Shown: positions 16,255 through 25,399 of the stretch, in pieces
Position numbering within the stretch: the first letter of the stretch is position 1
How the letters are laid out: each line of letters starts with the position of its first letter
Source: Betaproteobacteria bacterium
Lineage (GTDB): Bacteria; Pseudomonadota; Gammaproteobacteria; Burkholderiales; Burkholderiaceae_C
Assembly (NCBI GenBank): GCA_016716535.1
Contig: JADJWD010000007.1
Span: 806,001 to 870,000 of the forward strand
Direction: 5' to 3'
Length of the DNA: 64,000 nt
Program-made: the position numbers and the translations under genes
Notes under the pieces: generated by a model
Told to the model about the DNA's origin: nothing
The model's input: the letters and a program-made list of their open reading frames with translations, nothing else
The model's database searches: none

Positions 16255-18990
16255 ATGCCTGCCCTGACCCTCAAGACCTACCAGGCCCAGGCGCTGGTGA
16301 GCCTGGAGCGCTTCCTCGTGGGTGCGCGCGACACCGGTTCTCTGGCGGCCGCCTGGGCGCAGGAGCAGCAGCGCCAGGGCGCCGGCGACGACGACGGGCC
16401 CGCCGCCGCCACGGCGCACTATCAGCCCGGCGCCTTCGGCGACACGCCGTGCGTGTGCCTGCGCATCCCCACCGGCGGCGGCAAGACGCTGCTGGCCTCG
16501 CATGCGATCGCGCTGATGGCGCGCGTCTGGCGGCAGGCCGACTTCCCGCTCGCGCTGTGGCTCGTGCCCTCGACCACGATCCGCGAGCAGACGCTGCGCG
16601 CATTGCAGCAGCCCGGCCACGCCTACCGCGCGGCGCTGGAGGCGGCCTACGGCCAGGCGCTGGCGGTGCTGGACCTCGATGCCGCGGCGACCATCGCGCC
16701 GCAGGACTTCGGCCACAAGGCGATCGTGCTGGTGGCGACGATGCAGAGCTTTCGCGTCCGGCAGACGCAGGGCCGCAACGTCTATGCGTTCAGCGAGGCG
16801 TTCGATCCGCACTTCGCGCTGCTGCGCGGGCGGGCGCCGCCGGCGGCGTGGGCGGCGCTCGAGACAGTGGGCGAGGCCGACCTCGCCGAACACGCGCAAG
16901 GCCACCTCACGCGCGCCGACCTCGGCCGCGTCAAGCACTCCCTGGCCAACCTGCTAGCGCTGCTGCGCCCGCTGGTGGTGGTGGACGAGGCGCACAACGC
17001 CCAGACCGACACCACCTTCGCGACGCTGCGCCGGCTCGGGCCGAGCGCCATCCTCGAGCTGACCGCGACGCCGGTGCCGAGGAAGACGAACGTGCTGTAC
17101 AGCGTCAGCGCGCGCGAGCTGCAGGCCGAGGACATGATCAAGCTGCCGGTGATGCTGGCCGAGCACCACGAGTGGGCCGACGCGGTGCGCGACGCCGCGC
17201 TGCGCCGCCGGCAGCTCGAAGCCGAGGCCGCGCACGAGGACCGCTACCTGCGCCCGATCGTGCTGTTCCAGGCGCAGGACAAGAGCGGCGAGGTGACGCC
17301 CGACAAGCTGCGCGCGCACCTGCTGGCCGAGAAGCTGGCGCGCGACGACGAGGTGGTCATTGCCACCGGCGACCAGCGCGGGCTGGAAGGCGTGGATCTG
17401 TTCGATCCGGCGTGCCCGGTGCGCTTCGTCATCACCGTCGAGGCGCTGAAGGAAGGCTGGGACTGCTCGTTCGCCTACGTGCTGTGCTCGCTGCAGAACG
17501 TGCGCTCGGGCAAGGATGTCGAGCAACTGCTCGGCCGCGTGCTGCGCATGCCCTATGCCGCGCGGCGCCGCAGCCCGGCGCTGAACCGCGCCTATGCGCA
17601 CGTGGTGGCGCGCAGCTTCAGCGAGGCCGCCACGGCGCTGGCCGACCGCATGGTGCAGGGCATGGGCTTCGAGCGGCTTGCGGCGGCGACCGCGCTGCTG
17701 CCCGACCCGGGCACGGGCGATCTGTTCACGTTCGAGCCGCCGGCGCCGGCGAGTCCACCCGCGCCGGTGCTCACGCTGGAGGTGCCACCGGCAGCGGTGG
17801 CGGCGCTCGCCGACGAGCCCGATGTGCAGATGGCCGCGGCGCCCTCGGCCGACGCGCCGGTGCGGCTGCGCATCGCCGGCGAGGTCTCCGAGGCGACGCT
17901 CGGCCGCATGATGGCCGCGCTGCCGGCCCAAGAACGCGACGCCGTCGCCGAGCAAGTGGCGCAGCACAACGAACGCTGCCGCGCGTTGCGCGCGCCGGCC
18001 CTGCGCGGCGTGCCTTTTGCGGCGCTGCCGCGGCTGTGCGTGGGCCAACCCGGCGCGCAGGTCGAGATGCAGCTTTTCGAGCGCGAGACGCTGGCCGAGA
18101 TCGTGGCGTTCGACCTGCTGCGCGCCGACCCGCGGCCCGAGCTGCCGGGGCTGCGCATCGTCGAGCAGAACGACCTGTTCGAGATCTACGTCGACGCGCA
18201 GCGGCGCGTGGCCTTGCGCAAGGCCGCCGAAGACGCCCAGTTGACGCTCGACGCGGTGCCGACCGATGCGACCGAAGCCGACCTCGTCCACTGGCTCGTG
18301 CAGGCCCTGCGCCAGCCCGGGCTGACCGAAGCGGAGCTGCGTGCCTGGACCGCCGCGCTCGTCGGCGAGCTGCGTTCGCGCTCGGGCCACGGCCTGACTT
18401 CGCTGCTGCGCGCGCGGCAGGTGCTGGCGCAGGCCGCAGCGCGGCGCATCGACGACCTGCGCGAGGCGGCGCGGCAGCGAGGCTTCCGGCAGCTGGTGAT
18501 CGACGGCGTCGCGCCCGAGGGCTGGGCCACCGGGCTGGCGCCGGCCTGGCAGTTCACTTATCAGCCGGGCGGCTACCCGGCGCGCCATCCGTATGTCGGC
18601 CGTTATGTCTTTCGCAGGCACTACTACGAGGTCATCCACGCGCTGAAGGCCAAGGGCGAGGAGTTCGAGTGCGCCCGCGCGCTCGACGCGATGGACGAAG
18701 TGAAGCACTGGGTGCGCAACATCGAGAAGCAGGAGCGCTTCTCGTTCTGGCTGCCCACCGCGAGCGACTACTTCTACCCCGACTTCGTGGCCGAGCTGGC
18801 CGACGGGCGGCTGTTCGTCGTCGAGTACAAGGGCGAGGCCTACGCGACCAACGACGACTCGCGTGAGAAGCGCGCCGTCGGTGACGCCTGGGCGCGCTCG
18901 AGCGCGGGCCGGTGTGTCTTCGTGATGGTCGAGCGCGTGCGGGAGGGGCTCGACATGACGGCGCAGATGCGACGCGCGCTGGTACGCTGA
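16255..18990 (+). CDS. res: Type III restriction enzyme Res subunit (helicase-nuclease)
   Basis: A 911-residue superfamily 2 translocase plus nuclease that cuts unmodified DNA when complexed with Mod. Walker A is IPTGGGKTLLA at about residues 71-81, DEAH is in VVVDEAHNAQT at about 243, and motif III is ELTATPVPR. Motif VI-like residues lie in DVEQLLGRVLRMPY. The C-terminal PD-(D/E)xK nuclease reads YPDFVAELADG...VVEYKGE, with D at about 843, E about 857 and K about 859. The 121-base gap after the AlbA_2-type gene contains no other gene and could carry a separate promoter. The ATG at 16255 is chosen because the conserved LKTYQAQAL block follows it. Confidence 0.94.
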   Translation: MPALTLKTYQAQALVSLERFLVGARDTGSLAAAWAQEQQRQGAGDDDGPAAATAHYQPGAFGDTPCVCLRIPTGGGKTLLASHAIALMARVWRQADFPLALWLVPSTTIREQTLRALQQPGHAYRAALEAAYGQALAVLDLDAAATIAPQDFGHKAIVLVATMQSFRVRQTQGRNVYAFSEAFDPHFALLRGRAPPAAWAALETVGEADLAEHAQGHLTRADLGRVKHSLANLLALLRPLVVVDEAHNAQTDTTFATLRRLGPSAILELTATPVPRKTNVLYSVSARELQAEDMIKLPVMLAEHHEWADAVRDAALRRRQLEAEAAHEDRYLRPIVLFQAQDKSGEVTPDKLRAHLLAEKLARDDEVVIATGDQRGLEGVDLFDPACPVRFVITVEALKEGWDCSFAYVLCSLQNVRSGKDVEQLLGRVLRMPYAARRRSPALNRAYAHVVARSFSEAATALADRMVQGMGFERLAAATALLPDPGTGDLFTFEPPAPASPPAPVLTLEVPPAAVAALADEPDVQMAAAPSADAPVRLRIAGEVSEATLGRMMAALPAQERDAVAEQVAQHNERCRALRAPALRGVPFAALPRLCVGQPGAQVEMQLFERETLAEIVAFDLLRADPRPELPGLRIVEQNDLFEIYVDAQRRVALRKAAEDAQLTLDAVPTDATEADLVHWLVQALRQPGLTEAELRAWTAALVGELRSRSGHGLTSLLRARQVLAQAAARRIDDLREAARQRGFRQLVIDGVAPEGWATGLAPAWQFTYQPGGYPARHPYVGRYVFRRHYYEVIHALKAKGEEFECARALDAMDEVKHWVRNIEKQERFSFWLPTASDYFYPDFVAELADGRLFVVEYKGEAYATNDDSREKRAVGDAWARSSAGRCVFVMVERVREGLDMTAQMRRALVR

Positions 18991-18992
18991 GC

Positions 18993-19016
18993 CGGCCGCC
19001 GGCGCCGGCGCGGCCG
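18993..19016. terminator. GC-rich hairpin between convergent res and yraN
   Basis: The seven-base arms CGGCCGC and GCGGCCG pair around a self-complementary loop between two converging stop codons. There is no T tract on either side, so Rho-independent termination is possible but weakly supported. Confidence 0.35.
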
Positions 19017-19024
19017 CGCGGCGC

Positions 19025-19414
19025 TCACCCGGCGTCGAACGCGCCGCGGATCCACTGCACCTCGTCGCCATCGAACGCGATCACGTCGAAGCGGCAGGGC
19101 GGCGGCGCGGCGTGCCGCATCAGGAAGTGCTGCGCTGCGTAGACGATGCGCCGCTGCTTGGACGCGCCGACACTCGCCGCGGCGCCGCCGTAGCGCGCGT
19201 CGGCACGCGCGCGCACTTCGACGAAGACGAGGGTGCCGTCGCGCTCGCGCACGATCAGGTCGACCTCGCCGCCTCGCGCCGAAGGGCCGCGCGCCACTCG
19301 ATAATTGCGCGCCACGGGCTCGAGGCCGCGCGCGAGCAGCCATTGCTGTGCACGCGCCTCGGCAGCATCACCGGCGGCCTTGCCTGAAGGCTTCTCGCGC
19401 TTGAACACCCCCAT
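19025..19414 (-). CDS. yraN: YraN/UPF0102 family protein
   Basis: A 129-residue member of the UPF0102 family, which has a restriction-endonuclease-like fold. The motif order is intact: AAGDAAEARAQQWLLARGL, then GGEVDLIVRERDGTLVFVEVRAR. The latter holds the E-VD and E-V-K/R positions of the fold. SKQRRIVYAAQHFL and FDVIAFDG follow. The ATG at 19414 gives a normal length. It is divergent from rsmI, the usual neighbour in this order, and the two 5' ends overlap by about 14 bases. Confidence 0.9.
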   Translation of the reverse strand: MGVFKREKPSGKAAGDAAEARAQQWLLARGLEPVARNYRVARGPSARGGEVDLIVRERDGTLVFVEVRARADARYGGAAASVGASKQRRIVYAAQHFLMRHAAPPPCRFDVIAFDGDEVQWIRGAFDAG

Positions 19415-20378
19415 CGACACCTCCTTGCTGCTGCGCGCCGCGGCGGCGGCGGGGCCACCAGCGCTTCGAGGCCGGCGCACTCTACGTCGTGGCCACGCCG
19501 ATCGGCAACCTCGCCGACATCACGCTGCGCGCGCTGCACGTGCTGTCTCGCGTCGACGCGGTCGCCTGCGAGGACACGCGCGTCGGCGGCGGGCTGCTCG
19601 CGCACTTCGGCCTGGCGAAGCCGCTCGTCGCCTTGCACGAGCACAACGAGCAGGCCGCCAGCGCACTCGTGCTCGAACGGCTGCAGCGCGGCGAGACGGT
19701 GGCGCTCATCAGCGACGCGGGCACGCCGGCGGTGTCGGACCCCGGCGCGGCGCTGGTTGCCGCGGCCGTCGCGGCGGGCGTTCGCGTCGTGCCGCTGCCG
19801 GGCGCCAGCAGCGCCACCGCGTTGGTCAGCGTCGCCGCCGATACGCGCAGCGAAGGCTTTCGCATGGCCGGCTTTCTGCCGGCGAAGGGCGCGCGCGCGC
19901 CACGCGGCTCGACGCGCTGCTCGCCGAGCCGGTGGCGCTGGTGCTGCTCGAAGCGCCGCATCGCATCGAGGCGCTGGCCGCCGAGCTGGCAGCGCGTGCC
20001 GGCGCGCGGCGGGTCACGGTGGGACGCGAGCTGACGAAGCAGTTCGAAACGGTCTCCACGATGCCGGCGGCCGAGCTGCCCGCCTGGCTGGCGGCCGACG
20101 CGAACCGGCGACGCGGCGAGTTCGCGCTGGTCGTGCACGCCCCGGCGCCGGTCGTCGAAGGCACAACTTCTGGCGCCGAGCCACCCGCGGCGCTGCCCGC
20201 GCTGGCCAAAAAGGCGCTCGCGGTGCTGCAACGCGAGCTGCCGCTGAAGCAGGCGGTGGCGCTGGCCGCCGAGATCACCGGCGCGCCGCGCAACGCGCTT
20301 TATGCGCAGGCGCTGGCCCGGCGGGATGGCGAGGGCGGCAAAGACAGCGAGGACGGCAAGGACGGCGAGCCCCGCTGA
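19401..20378 (+). pseudogene. rsmI: rsmI (16S rRNA 2'-O-ribose C1402 methyltransferase), broken by two frameshifts
   Basis: RsmI methylates the 2'-OH of C1402 in 16S rRNA. The protein can be reassembled only by switching frame twice. The start (TTG at 19401, giving NTPIDTSLLLRAAAAAG) is in one frame. The conserved core (ALYVVATPIGNLADITL, CEDTR, ISDAGTPAVSDPG, PLPGASSATALVS, GFLPAKGARA) is in a second frame from about 19454. The C-terminal part (ATRLDALLAEPVALVLLEAP, ELTKQFETV) returns to the first frame after about 19895. Removing one G from the GGGG run at 19451-19454 and one GC from the GC run at 19889-19900 restores a normal protein. Sequencing error in GC-rich runs is the simplest explanation; true slippage is possible. 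Confidence 0.88.
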
Positions 20379-20496
20379 TTCCTCACCTTCTCCCTCGCTC
20401 TCCCCCGCTCTCGCCCGGTCTCCCGCCCTTGCTGGCGGCCTTTCGAACGCCGCTTCCTAGAATGACCCGTCAACTCCGCCACCGGGCCCTCCTTCG

Positions 20497-21960
20497 ATGA
20501 TCAGCCGCGAACCCACCCTCGAACGCCTCGCCATCGCCGAGCAGTTGATGCTGGCGCCCTTCGGCCTCGACGAGAGCGTGCTGGCGCGCGCGCTGGCGAC
20601 GATCGGCGAGCACCGCGTCGACGACGCCGACCTCTACTTCCAGACCACGCGCCACGAGGGCTGGAGCCTCGAGGAGGGCATCGTCAAGAGCGGCAGCTTC
20701 AGCATCGACCAGGGTGTGGGCGTGCGCGCCGTGGCCGGCGAGAAGACGGCGTTCGCCTACAGCGACGACCTCGGCGTCGATTCGCTGCTGGACGCCGCGC
20801 GCACCGTGCGCACGATCGCCGCCGCGGGGCAGAGCAAGCGCGTCAAGGTCGGCGGGCCGCGCAAGGTGGCCGGCAGCCGCATGCTCTACGCGCCGACCGA
20901 CCCGATCGGCACGCTCGACAGCGCGCAGAAGGTGGCGCTGCTGGAAAAGGTCGAGAAGCTGGCGCGCGCCAAGGACCCGCGCATCGTGCAGGTGATGGCG
21001 GGCGTCGCCGCCGAGTACGACGTCGTGCTCGTTGCACGCGCCGACGGCACGCGCGCCGCCGACGTGCGGCCGCTGGTGCGCCTGTCGGTCACCGTCATCG
21101 CCGAGCAGGACGGCCGGCGCGAGGTGGGCTCGGGCGGCGGCGGCGGGCGCTTCGGCCTGGGCTACTTCCAGGACGCGATCGTGCAGCGTTACGTCGACGA
21201 GGCGGTCGGCGCGGCGCTGACGAATCTCGAAAGCCGCCCGGCGCCGGCCGGCGAGATGACGGTCGTGCTCGGCCCCGGCTGGCCCGGCGTGCTGCTGCAC
21301 GAAGCGGTCGGCCACGGCCTCGAAGGCGACTTCAACCGCAAGGGTTCGAGCGCCTTCAGCGGCCGCATCGGCCAGCGCGTCGCGGCCAAGGGCGTGACGG
21401 TGCTCGACGACGGCACGATCGCCGACCGCCGCGGCTCGCTCAACGTTGACGACGAGGGCCACGCCACCGAGCGCACGGTGTTGATCGAGGACGGCATCCT
21501 GCGCTGCTATCTGCAAGACAGCCTGAACGCGCGCCTGATGGGCGTGAAGCCCACCGGCAACGGCCGCCGCGAGAGTTATGCGCACGTGCCGATGCCGCGC
21601 ATGACCAACACCTACATGCTCGGCGGCCAGGCCGACCCCAAGGAGATCGTCGCCAGCATCAAGCGCGGCCTCTACGCCACCAACTTCGGCGGTGGCCAGG
21701 TCGACATCACGAGCGGCAAGTTCGTCTTCAGTGCCAGCGAGGCGTGGTGGGTCGAGAACGGCAAGGTGCAGTACCCGGTGAAGGGCGCGACGATCATCGG
21801 CAACGGCCCCGACGCGCTGACGCGCGTCAGCATGATCGGCAACGACATGCGGCTCGACTCGGGCGTCGGCGTCTGCGGAAAGGAAGGCCAGAGCGTGCCG
21901 GTCGGCGTCGGCCAGCCGACGTTGCGGATCGACCGACTGACGGTGGGCGGTACCGCGTGA
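20497..21960 (+). CDS. tldD: Metalloprotease TldD
   Basis: A 487-residue zinc protease subunit that works with TldE/PmbA and degrades unfolded peptides; in some species it matures peptide antibiotics. The zinc motif HEAVGHGLEGD lies at about residue 268, preceded by the usual hydrophobic block (MTVVLGPGWPGVLLH). Other conserved blocks are EGIVKSGSF near residue 53, RMTNTYMLGG, and the C-terminal GVCGKEGQSVPVGVGQPTLR. Its length is normal for TldD and no pmbA is in the window. It follows rsmI by 118 bases on the same strand. Confidence 0.95.
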   Translation: MISREPTLERLAIAEQLMLAPFGLDESVLARALATIGEHRVDDADLYFQTTRHEGWSLEEGIVKSGSFSIDQGVGVRAVAGEKTAFAYSDDLGVDSLLDAARTVRTIAAAGQSKRVKVGGPRKVAGSRMLYAPTDPIGTLDSAQKVALLEKVEKLARAKDPRIVQVMAGVAAEYDVVLVARADGTRAADVRPLVRLSVTVIAEQDGRREVGSGGGGGRFGLGYFQDAIVQRYVDEAVGAALTNLESRPAPAGEMTVVLGPGWPGVLLHEAVGHGLEGDFNRKGSSAFSGRIGQRVAAKGVTVLDDGTIADRRGSLNVDDEGHATERTVLIEDGILRCYLQDSLNARLMGVKPTGNGRRESYAHVPMPRMTNTYMLGGQADPKEIVASIKRGLYATNFGGGQVDITSGKFVFSASEAWWVENGKVQYPVKGATIIGNGPDALTRVSMIGNDMRLDSGVGVCGKEGQSVPVGVGQPTLRIDRLTVGGTA

Positions 21961-21965
21961 ACAGG

Positions 21966-22054
21966 CGCACCCCCGAAGCGCCTGCGGCGCCTCCCCCTCG
22001 AGGGGGCAACGCCAGCGGCCCGGCGAAGCCGGATCCGCGGCGTCCGCTGGGCTG
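21966..22054 (+). repeat. Intergenic GC-rich repeat of the Burkholderiales type
   Basis: The short gap between tldD and the threonine dehydratase gene is filled by a mosaic of GC-rich blocks. The palindrome CCCCCTCGAGGGGG is followed by GCCAGCGGCC, then GAAGCCGGATCCGCGGCG, and ends TCCGCTGGGC. GCCAGCGG and CCGCTGGG can pair, giving a stem. From memory, this arrangement is dispersed in many copies in genomes of this order. Only one copy is in this window, so the repeat status here rests on prior knowledge. Confidence 0.55.
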
Positions 22055-22061
22055 AACGTGC

Positions 22062-23273
22062 GTGTCTGAGACCCTCGCTTTCGCCGACATCGAAGCCGCC
22101 GCCGCGCGCCTGGCCGGCCAGGTGCTCGACACGCCCTGTGTCGAGAGCCTGACGCTGTCGCAGATCGTCGGCGCGCGCATCTTCCTCAAGTTCGAGAACC
22201 TGCAGTTCACGGCCTCGTTCAAGGAGCGCGGCGCGCTGAACAAGCTCGCCACGCTCGTCGAAAGCGGCCAGCCCATCCGCGGTGTCATCGCCGCGTCGGC
22301 CGGCAACCACGCGCAAGGCGTCGCGCACCACGCGCGCCGGCTCGGCCTGCGCGCGGTGATCGTGATGCCGCAGCACACGCCCACCGTGAAGGTCGAGCGC
22401 ACGCGCGGCTTCGGCGCCGAGGTCGTGCTGCACGGCGACGGCTTCGACGCCGCGCGCGAGCGCGCGCTGGCGCTGGCCGCCGAGCAGGGCCTGACCTTCG
22501 TGCACCCGTTCGACGACGCCGCGGTCATCGCCGGCCAGGGCACGATCGGCATCGAGATGCTGCGCGCGCAGCCCGAGATCGACACGCTCGTCGTCGCGAT
22601 CGGCGGCGGCGGCCTGATCAGCGGCATCGCCACCGCGGTGCGGCACTTGAAACCCTCGGTGCAGATCATCGGCGTGCAAACGGTGCGCTTCCCGTCGATG
22701 GTCAACGCCGTCAAGGGCGCGCACCACCCGCAGGGCACGAGCACGATCGCCGACGGCATCGCGGTCGGTCAGCCCGGGCGCATCACGAGCGGGATCGTGC
22801 AGCGCCTCGTCGACGACCTCGTCCTCGTCGACGAGGGCGACATCGAGCAGGCGATCGTCATGCTGCTCGAAATCGAGAAGACGCTCGTCGAAGGCGCCGG
22901 CGCGGCGGGCCTGGCGGCGTTGCTGAAGGAGCCGGCGCGTTACGCGGGGCGAAACGTCGGCCTCGTGTTGAGCGGCGGCAACATCGACCCGATGCTGCTG
23001 GCCGCGATCATCGAGCGCGGCATGGTGCGCGCCGGGCGCCTCGCCCGCATCCGCGTCGGCGCGCGCGACACCCCCGGCGTGCTGGCGCGCATCACCGCCA
23101 TCGTCGCCGAGGCCGGCGCCAACATCGACGAGGTGCACCACCAGCGCGCCTTCTCGACGCTGTCGGCGCAGAACGTCGAAGTCGAGCTCGTGCTGCAGAC
23201 GCGCAACCGCGAGCACGTCGGCGCCGTCGTCGCGGCGCTGAAGGCGCAAGGGTTCGAGGCGGGCGTGTACTGA
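22062..23273 (+). CDS. Threonine ammonia-lyase (dehydratase) with C-terminal ACT domain
   Basis: A PLP enzyme that converts threonine to 2-oxobutanoate and ammonia. The PLP lysine is K54 in ASFKERGALNK. The phosphate-binding Gly loop is IGGGGLISG, and SAGNHAQGVA is the substrate loop. The last 75 residues form a single ACT domain (RIRVGARDTPGVLARITAIV). At 403 residues with one ACT domain it resembles the TdcB/shorter IlvA type rather than the long IlvA with two regulatory lobes. Its role may therefore be catabolic or biosynthetic. Start is GTG at 22062, just after the intergenic repeat. Confidence 0.9.
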   Translation: MSETLAFADIEAAAARLAGQVLDTPCVESLTLSQIVGARIFLKFENLQFTASFKERGALNKLATLVESGQPIRGVIAASAGNHAQGVAHHARRLGLRAVIVMPQHTPTVKVERTRGFGAEVVLHGDGFDAARERALALAAEQGLTFVHPFDDAAVIAGQGTIGIEMLRAQPEIDTLVVAIGGGGLISGIATAVRHLKPSVQIIGVQTVRFPSMVNAVKGAHHPQGTSTIADGIAVGQPGRITSGIVQRLVDDLVLVDEGDIEQAIVMLLEIEKTLVEGAGAAGLAALLKEPARYAGRNVGLVLSGGNIDPMLLAAIIERGMVRAGRLARIRVGARDTPGVLARITAIVAEAGANIDEVHHQRAFSTLSAQNVEVELVLQTRNREHVGAVVAALKAQGFEAGVY

Positions 23274-23288
23274 GCGCCACCGTCGTCG

Positions 23289-24599
23289 TCAGCGCAGCGC
23301 CACGGCCGCCGGCGGCAATACGTCGATGCGCCAGGCGGGCGCTTGCGCACCCGCGGGCGGGCGCGCGCCGGCGCCGCTGTCGGGCCGGAAGACCCACAAC
23401 TCCGACCAGCCGTCCCGCGGCTGCACCGCGAGCACGAGCGCGTCGCCGGCCGGCCGCACGGCCAGCGAGCGCGGCCAGATGGTGCCGAAGGTGCAGCGCT
23501 CGGCGAGCAGGCGCGGGGCGGCGATGTCGTTGCTGCCATGGCTGCTGGGCGCCGATCGACCTTCGGCGGCCAGCAACTGCACGCAGCTCTGCCCCGCCTC
23601 GGCGCCGGCGCGCACGACGAGCCGCAGGCCATGCGCCGACGCGTCGATCATGCCGGTCGGCGTGGTCGCGACGGCGGAGGTCGTTTGCAGTCGCAGCTGC
23701 GGCACCGCCGCCCACCGCACCGCGCCGACGCGGATCGCCGCCTCGGCGTACTCGGCATGGTCCAGGTCGGTGAACCCGGCCTTGTTGACGCTCGCCAGTT
23801 CGGCCAGCGCGCGCTCGGCCGCTGCCGGCACCGGCCGGTTCAGGCGCGAGAACTGGTGCGCGCGTGCCGCCCACAGCCCGGCGCGGCGCAGGTGCAGGCG
23901 GTTCTTCACGAGCGCGGGCAGGGCGTCGTAGCCGCGCGGCCACGGCAGGTCGAGCAGGTCGGCGCGCCAGGCGTCGAGCGCGACGCGCGCGGCCGGCGTC
24001 AGCAGCGGGTCGACGCAGTCGGGGCGCGTCAGCGCGAGTACCGCGCGCGCCTGCGCCTCGGGCCCGGGCCGCAGCGTCAGCACACGCTTGAAGGCCTCGC
24101 CGTCGTAGCAGAGCTGCGGATGGCCTTCGCGCTCGGTCGTCACGAAGCGCACGCCGTAGGCGCCGACGACGTCGATCTGCGCCGCGGCCGCGGCGGTGGC
24201 CGTGCCGGCCGCACCCGAGGCGCGCAGCGCCAGCCGCTCGGCCATCGTGCCGAGCGCGTCGAACGGCTCGGCGTCGATGCGCTGCGCGTCGGCCGCGCGC
24301 AGGTAGGCCGCCGCATAGGCGATGCCGAGCGCCTCCTGCCCCGGCGTATCGCGCAGGAAGCGCAGCACGGCCAGCAGGGCGCCTGCGTCCGCCGATTGCA
24401 GCGACGGCAGCGACGCACGGCGCAGCGCCTCGGCGCGCACCGGGCCGGCCGCCAGCGCCGGTGCCGTCGTGAGCGCCAGCACCAGCGCCGCCAGCAGCGC
24501 GCCGAGCGCCGTCGCCACGTAGGCGGTGCAGCGCCCGGCGCGCGGGCCGCCGCCGGTGCCAGCGCCGCAGGATCCCCAGGCTCCGCCGTTGCGGCCCAT
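23289..24599 (-). CDS. Uncharacterised exported protein paired with SPFH protein
   Basis: A 436-residue protein with a signal sequence: a Gly/Arg-rich start, a hydrophobic core TALGALLAALVLALTTAPALA, and a likely cut after ALAA. The mature part is alpha-helical at first (ALLAVLRFLRDTPGQEALGIAYAAAYLRAAD), then strand-rich (LRLVVRAGAEAGQSCVQLL, GDALVLAVQPRDGWSELWVF). I recognise no family. Its ATG overlaps the stop of the SPFH gene (TGATG), so the two are co-translated and probably act together at the membrane or in the periplasm. Confidence 0.75.
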   Translation of the reverse strand: MGRNGGAWGSCGAGTGGGPRAGRCTAYVATALGALLAALVLALTTAPALAAGPVRAEALRRASLPSLQSADAGALLAVLRFLRDTPGQEALGIAYAAAYLRAADAQRIDAEPFDALGTMAERLALRASGAAGTATAAAAAQIDVVGAYGVRFVTTEREGHPQLCYDGEAFKRVLTLRPGPEAQARAVLALTRPDCVDPLLTPAARVALDAWRADLLDLPWPRGYDALPALVKNRLHLRRAGLWAARAHQFSRLNRPVPAAAERALAELASVNKAGFTDLDHAEYAEAAIRVGAVRWAAVPQLRLQTTSAVATTPTGMIDASAHGLRLVVRAGAEAGQSCVQLLAAEGRSAPSSHGSNDIAAPRLLAERCTFGTIWPRSLAVRPAGDALVLAVQPRDGWSELWVFRPDSGAGARPPAGAQAPAWRIDVLPPAAVALR

Positions 24600-25240
24600 C
24601 ACTCGCCCTCCGCCTCGGCGCGCGCAACGAGCAGCGGGTCGAGGCCGGCGCGAACCTCGTCGGGCACGTGCACGGCACCGAGCACCAGGCCGTGCAGCAG
24701 CACGCCGTCGGCGGCCAGGCGCGTCTTCAGCGCCACCTCGATCGTGCGCTGGATCTCGGCACGCCTGGCCGAGAAGATCTCGCGCACCGTGTGCCGCGCG
24801 AAGACCTCGTGCGCGACGGCCAGCACCGCTGGCGCGACGACCTCAGCGTCGATGTCGGCCGGCAGCGTGCGCGCGACGCGCGCCACCTGTTCGGGGTCGA
24901 GCGACCAGCGCACCGCGAGGTCGACGCCGATCGACAACCCCTCGACGCTCCGGAACGGCGGCTCGCCGCCGGCGCGCCGGCTGGCCGCCGGGCGGGACAG
25001 CCGCTCGCGCAGCGTGAGCTCGCGCACCGCGTGCACGCCGGGCAGCGCCAGGAGCGGCCCGGCGCCGAAGAGATCGAAGTGGCCGTTGAACTGGTTGGCG
25101 CGCACGGCCACCGTGCCATCGGGCACGCGGTGCAGCGGCGGCCAGGCGACGAGCAGCGCGGCGCCGGCGGCGGCAACGGCAGCCGCAACGAGCGCGCCGC
25201 GTGGCGTACCGGTGAACGGACGGGTGAACGAGGTGCGCAT
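24599..25240 (-). CDS. SPFH/band-7 (prohibitin-like) membrane protein
   Basis: A 213-residue protein with one N-terminal membrane helix (ALVAAAVAAAGAALLVAW) followed by an SPFH domain. Visible SPFH features are VPDGTVAVRANQFNG, SIGVDLAVRWSLDPEQVARV, VVAPAVLAVAHEVFARHTVREIFSARRAEIQ and GVLLHGLVLGAVHVPDEV. It is short and lacks the long coiled coil of HflK/HflC or prohibitins. An ATG at 25270 would add ten residues. It is the first gene of a two-gene unit with an exported protein and is divergent from a two-component system, which may sense or control it. Confidence 0.8.
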   Translation of the reverse strand: MRTSFTRPFTGTPRGALVAAAVAAAGAALLVAWPPLHRVPDGTVAVRANQFNGHFDLFGAGPLLALPGVHAVRELTLRERLSRPAASRRAGGEPPFRSVEGLSIGVDLAVRWSLDPEQVARVARTLPADIDAEVVAPAVLAVAHEVFARHTVREIFSARRAEIQRTIEVALKTRLAADGVLLHGLVLGAVHVPDEVRAGLDPLLVARAEAEGE

Positions 25241-25399
25241 CGGCGTTGTCGGCATTGGGATGCAAGCCATTCTTCGAAGACCGCGCGGAGGCCGATAGCG
25301 CGCCGCCGACCCTCTTGCTTCCGGGCGCGGAAGAAACCTTCACGGCGCGCTTTCCGCCGCTTACCGGGGCGCCGCACCGCGGGCCGCAGAATCCGGCGC

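Noticed and set aside
13042..18990. Locus as part of a prophage or large mobile island
   Set aside because: No integrase, att-like repeats, tRNA or phage structural genes flank it; only the recognition segment of mod has deviating composition.
19305..20378. A single intact 357-residue protein
   Set aside because: The middle of this frame is Arg-rich nonsense while the overlapping frame holds all conserved RsmI motifs; the gene is better read as a frameshifted rsmI.
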